DNA from: Litoditis marina
Taxonomy: Eukaryota; Nematoda; Chromadorea; Rhabditida; Rhabditidae
Reading direction: 5' to 3'
Assembly (NCBI GenBank): GCA_964036275.1
Contig: CAXIWQ010000001.1
Coordinates: 182,436 to 246,435 of the forward strand
DNA: 64,000 nucleotides
A program made the translations under genes and the position numbers. The notes under the pieces are model-generated. The model made no database searches, was not told the origin of the DNA, and saw only the letters and a list, made by a program, of their open reading frames with translations. Below are positions 59,058 to 64,000 of this stretch, piece by piece. How positions within the stretch are numbered: the stretch's first letter is position 1; every line of letters starts with the position of its first letter.

Positions 59058-62000
59058 TTTAAGAATGTTCTAAGACTCGATCATTTCCGATCTGAATTGT
59101 TCCAAATCGCGCAATTTTTGCAGGTTTTAAGAAGGTTCTGAGACTCGATCATTTCCGATCTGAATTGTTCCAAATCGCGCAATTTTTGCAGGTTTTAAGA
59201 ATGTTCTAGGACTCGATCATTTCCGATCTAAATTGTTTCAAATCGCGCATATTTTGCAGGTTTGAAGAAAGTTCGAAGAGTCGATCATTTCAGATCTGAA
59301 TTATTCCGATCGCGCAATTTTTTTCAGGTTTTAAGAATGTTCTAAGACTCGATCATTTCCGATCTGAATTGTTTCAAATCGCGCATATTTTGCAGGTTTG
59401 AAGAAAGTTCGAAGAGTCGATCATTTCAGATCTGAATTATTCCGATCGCGCAATTTTTTTCAGGTTTTAAGAATGTTCTAAGACTCGATCATTTCCGATC
59501 TGAATTGTTCCAAATCGCGCAATTTTTGCAGGTTTTAAGAAGGTTCTGAGACTCGATCATTTCCGATCTGAATTGTTCCAAATCGCGCAATTTTTGCAGG
59601 TTTTGAGAATGTTTCAATACTCGATCATTTCAGATCTGAATTATTCCAATCGCGCAATGTTTGCAGGTTTTAAGAATGTTCTAAGACTCGATGATTTCAG
59701 ATCTGGATTATTCCAATCGCGCAATTTTTGCAGGTTTTAAGAATGTTCTAAGACTCGATCATTTCCGATCTGAATTGTTCCAACTCGCGCAATTTTTGCA
59801 GGTTTTAAGAATGTTCTAAGACTCGATCATTTCAGATCTGGATTATTCCAATCACGCAATTTTTGCAGGTTTTCAGAATGTTTAAGAATGACTCGATGAT
59901 TTCAGATCCGAATTATTCCGATCGCGCAATTTTTGCAGATTTTATGAATGTTCTGAGACTCGATCATTTCCGATCTAAATTATTCCAATCGCGCAATTTT
60001 TTCAGGTTTTAAGAATGTTCTAAGACTCGATCATTTCCGATCTGAATTGTTCCAAATCGCGCAATTTTTGCAGGTTTTAAGAAGGTTCTGAGACTCGATC
60101 ATTTCCGATCTGAATTGTTCCAAATCGCGCAATTTTTGCAGGTTTTAAGAATGTTCTAGGACTCGATCATTTCCGATCTAAATTGTTTCAAATCGCGCAT
60201 ATTTTGCAGGTTTGAAGAAAGTTCGAAGAGTCGATCATTTCAGATCTGAATTATTCCGATCGCGCAATTTTTTTCAGGTTTTAAGAATGTTCTAAGACTC
60301 GATCATTTCCGATCTGAATTGTTTCAAATCGCGCATATTTTGCAGGTTTGAAGAAAGTTCGAAGAGTCGATCATTTCAGATCTGAATTATTCCGATCGCG
60401 CAATTTTTTTCAGGTTTTAAGAATGTTCTAAGACTCGATCATTTTCGATCTGAATTGTTCCAAATCGCGCAATTTTTGCAGGTTTTAAGAAGGTTCTGAG
60501 ACTCGATCATTTCCGATCTGAATTGTTCCAAATCGCGCAATTTTTGCAGGTTTTGAGAATGTTTCAATACTCGATCATTTCAGATCTGAATTATTCCAAT
60601 CGCGCAATGTTTGCAGGTTTTAAGAATGTTCTAAGACTCGATGATTTCAGATCTGGATTATTCCAATCGCGCAATTTTTGCAGGTTTTAAGAATGTTCTA
60701 AGACTCGATCATTTCCGATCTGAATTGTTCCAACTCGCGCAATTTTTGCAGGTTTTAAGAATGTTCTAAGACTCGATCATTTCAGATCTGGATTATTCCA
60801 ATCGCGCAATGTTTGCAGGTTTTAAGAATGTTCTAAGACTCGATGATTTCAGATCTGAATTATTCCAATCGCGCAATTTTTGCAGGTTTTAAGGATGTTC
60901 TAAGACTCGATGATTTCAGATCTGAATTATTCCAATCGCGCAATTTTTGCAGGTTTTAAGAATGTTCTAAGACTCGATGATTTCAGATCTAAATTATTCC
61001 AATCGCGCAATTTTTTTCAGGTTTTAAGAATGTTCTAAGACTCGATCATTTCCGATCTGAATTGTTCCAAATCGCGCAATTTTTGCAGGTTTTAAGAAGG
61101 TTCTGAGACTCGATCATTTCCGATCTGAATTGTTCCAAATCGCGCAATTTTTGCAGGTTTTAAGAATGTTCTAGGACTCAATCATTTCCGATCTAAATTG
61201 TTTCAAATCGCGCATATTTTGCAGGTTTGAAGAAAGTTCGAAGAGTCGATCATTTCAGATCTGAATTATTCCGATCGCGCAATTTTTTTCAGGTTTTAAG
61301 AATGTTCTAAGACTCGATCATTTCCGATCTGAATTGTTTCAAATCGCGCATATTTTGCAGGTTTGAAGAAAGTTCGAAGAGTCGATCATTTCAGATCTGA
61401 ATTATTCCAATCGCGCAATTTTTGCAGGTTTTAAGAATGTTCTAAGACTCGATCATTTCAGATCTGGATTATTCCAATCGCGCAATTTTTGCAGGTTTTA
61501 AGAATGTTCTGAGACTCGATCATTTCCGATCTAAATTGTTTCAAATCGCGCATATTTTGCAGGTTTGAAGAAAGTTCGAAGAGTCGATCATTTCAGATCT
61601 GAATTATTCCGATCGCGCAATTTTTTTCAGGTTTTAAGAATGTTCTAAGACTCGATCATTTCCGATCTGAATTGTTCCAAATCGCGCAATTTTTGCAGGT
61701 TTTAAGAAGGTTCTGAGACTCGATCATTTCCGATCTGAATTGTTCCAAATCGCGCAATTTTTGCAGGTTTTGAGAATGTTTCAATACTCGATCATTTCAG
61801 ATCTGAATTATTCCAATCGCGCAATGTTTGCAGGTTTTAAGAATGTTCTAAGACTCGATGATTTCAGATCTGGATTATTCCAATCGCGCAATTTTTGCAG
61901 GTTTTAAGAATGTTCTAAGACTCGATCATTTCCGATCTGAATTGTTCCAACTCGCGCAATTTTTGCAGGTTTTAAGAATGTTCTAAGACTCGATCATTTC

Positions 62001-64000
62001 AGATCTGGATTATTCCAATCGCGCAATTTTTGCAGGTTTTCAGAATGTTTAAGAATGACTCGATGATTTCAGATCCGAATTATTCCGATCGCGCAATTTT
62101 TGCAGATTTTATGAATGTTCTGAGACTCGATCATTTCCGATCTAAATTATTCCAATCGCGCAATTTTTTCAGGTTTTAAGAATGTTCTAAGACTCGATCA
62201 TTTCCGATCTGAATTGTTCCAAATCGCGCAATTTTTGCAGGTTTTAAGAAGGTTCTGAGACTCGATCATTTCCGATCTGAATTGTTCCAAATCGCGCAAT
62301 TTTTGCAGGTTTTAAGAATGTTCTAGGACTCGATCATTTCCGATCTAAATTGTTTCAAATCGCGCATATTTTGCAGGTTTGAAGAAAGTTCGAAGAGTCG
62401 ATCATTTCAGATCTGAATTATTCCGATCGCGCAATTTTTTTCAGGTTTTAAGAATGTTCTAAGACTCGATCATTTCCGATCTGAATTGTTTCAAATCGCG
62501 CATATTTTGCAGGTTTGAAGAAAGTTCGAAGAGTCGATCATTTCAGATCTGAATTATTCCGATCGCGCAATTTTTTTCAGGTTTTAAGAATGTTCTAAGA
62601 CTCGATGATTTCAGATCTGGATTATTCCAATCGCGCAATTTTTGCAGGTTTTAAGAATGTTCTAAGACTCGATCATTTCCGATCTGAATTGTTCCAACTC
62701 GCGCAATTTTTGCAGGTTTTGAGAATGTTTCAATACTCGATCATTTCAGATCTGAATTATTCCAATCGCGCAATGTTTGCAGGTTTTAAGAATGTTCTAA
62801 GACTCGATGATTTCAGATCTGGATTATTCCAATCGCGCAATTTTTGCAGGTTTTAAGAATGTTCTAAGACTCGATCATTTCCGATCTGAATTGTTCCAAC
62901 TCGCGCAATTTTTGCAGGTTTTAAGAATGTTCTAAGACTCGATCATTTCAGATCTGGATTATTCCAATCGCGCAATTTTTGCAGGTTTTCAGAATGTTTA
63001 AGAATGACTCGATGATTTCAGATCCGAATTATTCCGATCGCGCAATTTTTGCAGATTTTATGAATGTTCTGAGACTCGATCATTTCCGATCTAAATTATT
63101 CCAATCGCGCAATTTTTTCAGGTTTTAAGAATGTTCTAAGACTCGATCATTTCCGATCTGAATTGTTCCAAATCGCGCAATTTTTGCAGGTTTTAAGAAG
63201 GTTCTGAGACTCGATCATTTCCGATCTGAATTGTTCCAAATCGCGCAATTTTTGCAGGTTTTAAGAATGTTCTAGGACTCGATCATTTCCGATCTAAATT
63301 GTTTCAAATCGCGCATATTTTGCAGGTTTGAAGAAAGTTCGAAGAGTCGATCATTTCAGATCTGAGTTATTCCGATCGCGCAATTTTTTTCAGGTTTTAA
63401 AAATGTTCTAAGACTCGATCATTTCCGATCTGAATTGTTTCAAATCGCGCATATTTTGCAGGTTTGAAGAAAGTTCGAAGAGTCGATCATTTCAGATCTG
63501 AATTATTCCGATCGCGCAATTTTTTTCAGGTTTTAAGAATGTTCTAAGACTCGATCATTTCCGATCTGAATTGTTCCAAATCGCGCAATTTTTGCAGGTT
63601 TTAAGAAGGTTCTGAGACTCGATCATTTCCGATCTGAATTGTTCCAAATCGCGCAATTTTTGCAGGTTTTGAGAATGTTTCAATACTCGATCATTTCAGA
63701 TCTGAATTATTCCAATCGCGCAATGTTTGCAGGTTTTAAGAATGTTCTAAGACTCGATGATTTCAGATCTGGATTATTCCAATCGCGCAATTTTTGCAGG
63801 TTTTAAGAATGTTCTAAGACTCGATCATTTCCGATCTGAATTGTTCCAACTCGCGCAATTTTTGCAGGTTTTAAGAATGTTCTAAGACTCGATCATTTCA
63901 GATCTGGATTATTCCAATCACGCAATTTTTGCAGGTTTTCAGAATGTTTAAGAATGACTCGATGATTTCAGATCCGAATTATTCCGATCGCGCAATTTTT
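58000..64000 (+). repeat. Satellite F higher-order repeat of about 950 bp
   Basis: The marker GTTTAAGAATGACTCGATG, a monomer with an 8-bp rearrangement, recurs at about 58928, 59880, 62041, 62998 and 63949. Spacings are about 951, 2161, 957 and 951 bp. Between markers the order of monomer classes is the same, including the pair of GCATATTTTGCAGG monomers and the GTTTCAATACTCG monomer. The 2161-bp gap has a modified internal order. Confidence 0.83.

Larger units (their letters stand above)
47988..64000 (+). repeat. Satellite F array
   Basis: The unit is 67-68 bp, roughly 237 copies: GTTCTAAGACTCGATCATTT, C(A/C)GATCTGAATT, (A/G)TTCCAA(A)TCGCGCAA, TTTTTGCAGGTTTTAAGAAT. Two main classes alternate irregularly, one with TCAGATCTG and ATTCCAATCG (67 bp), one with CCGATCTG and GTTCCAAATCG (68 bp). 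A short class has TCTTTTCCGATCCAATCG. Most first-class copies hold TTCAGATCTGAA, a 12-bp palindrome. AGAATGTTCT and the CGCG core are near constant. Forward open frames of 60-83 codons are periodicity. The array leaves the window on the right. Confidence 0.96.

Noticed and set aside
48061..62856. Open frames of 60-83 codons in satellite F
   Set aside because: Each is three to four copies of a 67-bp unit read until the frame shifts into a stop, with no start context or conservation of its own.
1..64000. tRNA, rRNA or other structured RNA genes
   Set aside because: No tRNA-like cloverleaf, A/B box pair or rRNA core was noticed; all hairpins seen are satellite palindromes.

Overview
The window is 64 kb of tandemly repeated satellite DNA from end to end. 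I find no protein gene, tRNA, rRNA, CRISPR array or recognisable mobile element. The scale, the higher-order repeats and the abutting unrelated satellites point to a eukaryotic nuclear heterochromatic block (centromeric, pericentromeric, subtelomeric, or a satellite-rich or B chromosome). The clade cannot be read from the sequence.

Layout. Six satellite families, named A to F here, meet at abrupt junctions. A (1-33980 forward, 33981-40048 inverted) is a modular satellite of about 80-108 bp blocks, each bounded by a 21-bp palindrome. B (40049-41506) has a 43-44 bp unit. C (41507-41913) has a 61-bp dimer of 28 + 33 bp. D (41914-42438) has a 41-bp unit. E (42439-43661) has a 27-bp unit. The order then runs backwards on the opposite strand: E' (43662-43910), D' (43911-44436), C' (44437-44844), B' (44845-47987). 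F (47988-64000) has a 67-68 bp unit.

The main structural feature is therefore a 2.6-kb inverted repeat (40049-42685 against 43662-46304) that carries parts of four satellite families in mirror order around a 976-bp loop of satellite E. The mirror reaches exactly to the A/B junction. The arms differ by scattered substitutions and 1-bp indels, so this looks like a fixed fold-back duplication and not a simple read artefact. A second strand switch lies inside satellite A at 33980. D holds a smaller hairpin in each arm, so inverted symmetry is nested on several scales.

Four of the families contain a strong short palindrome (A 21 bp, B up to 24 bp, D 18 bp, F 12 bp), and C has a shorter dyad. D, A and B carry 17-bp stretches resembling the CENP-B box (8/9, 7/9 and 7/9 core positions). 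A, D and E share a GATCTGAGC box, and A, C, D and F share GAAnnTTC-type dyads. These shared elements are the best candidates for an undescribed functional feature: different satellites at one locus built around similar protein-binding or hairpin-forming boxes. Higher-order duplications (187 bp x4, 591 bp x3, two of 1300 bp, 656, 952, 1100 bp, about 4.9 kb, and a collinear block of about 8.9 kb) show repeated recent amplification. All long open frames are explained by repeat periodicity.
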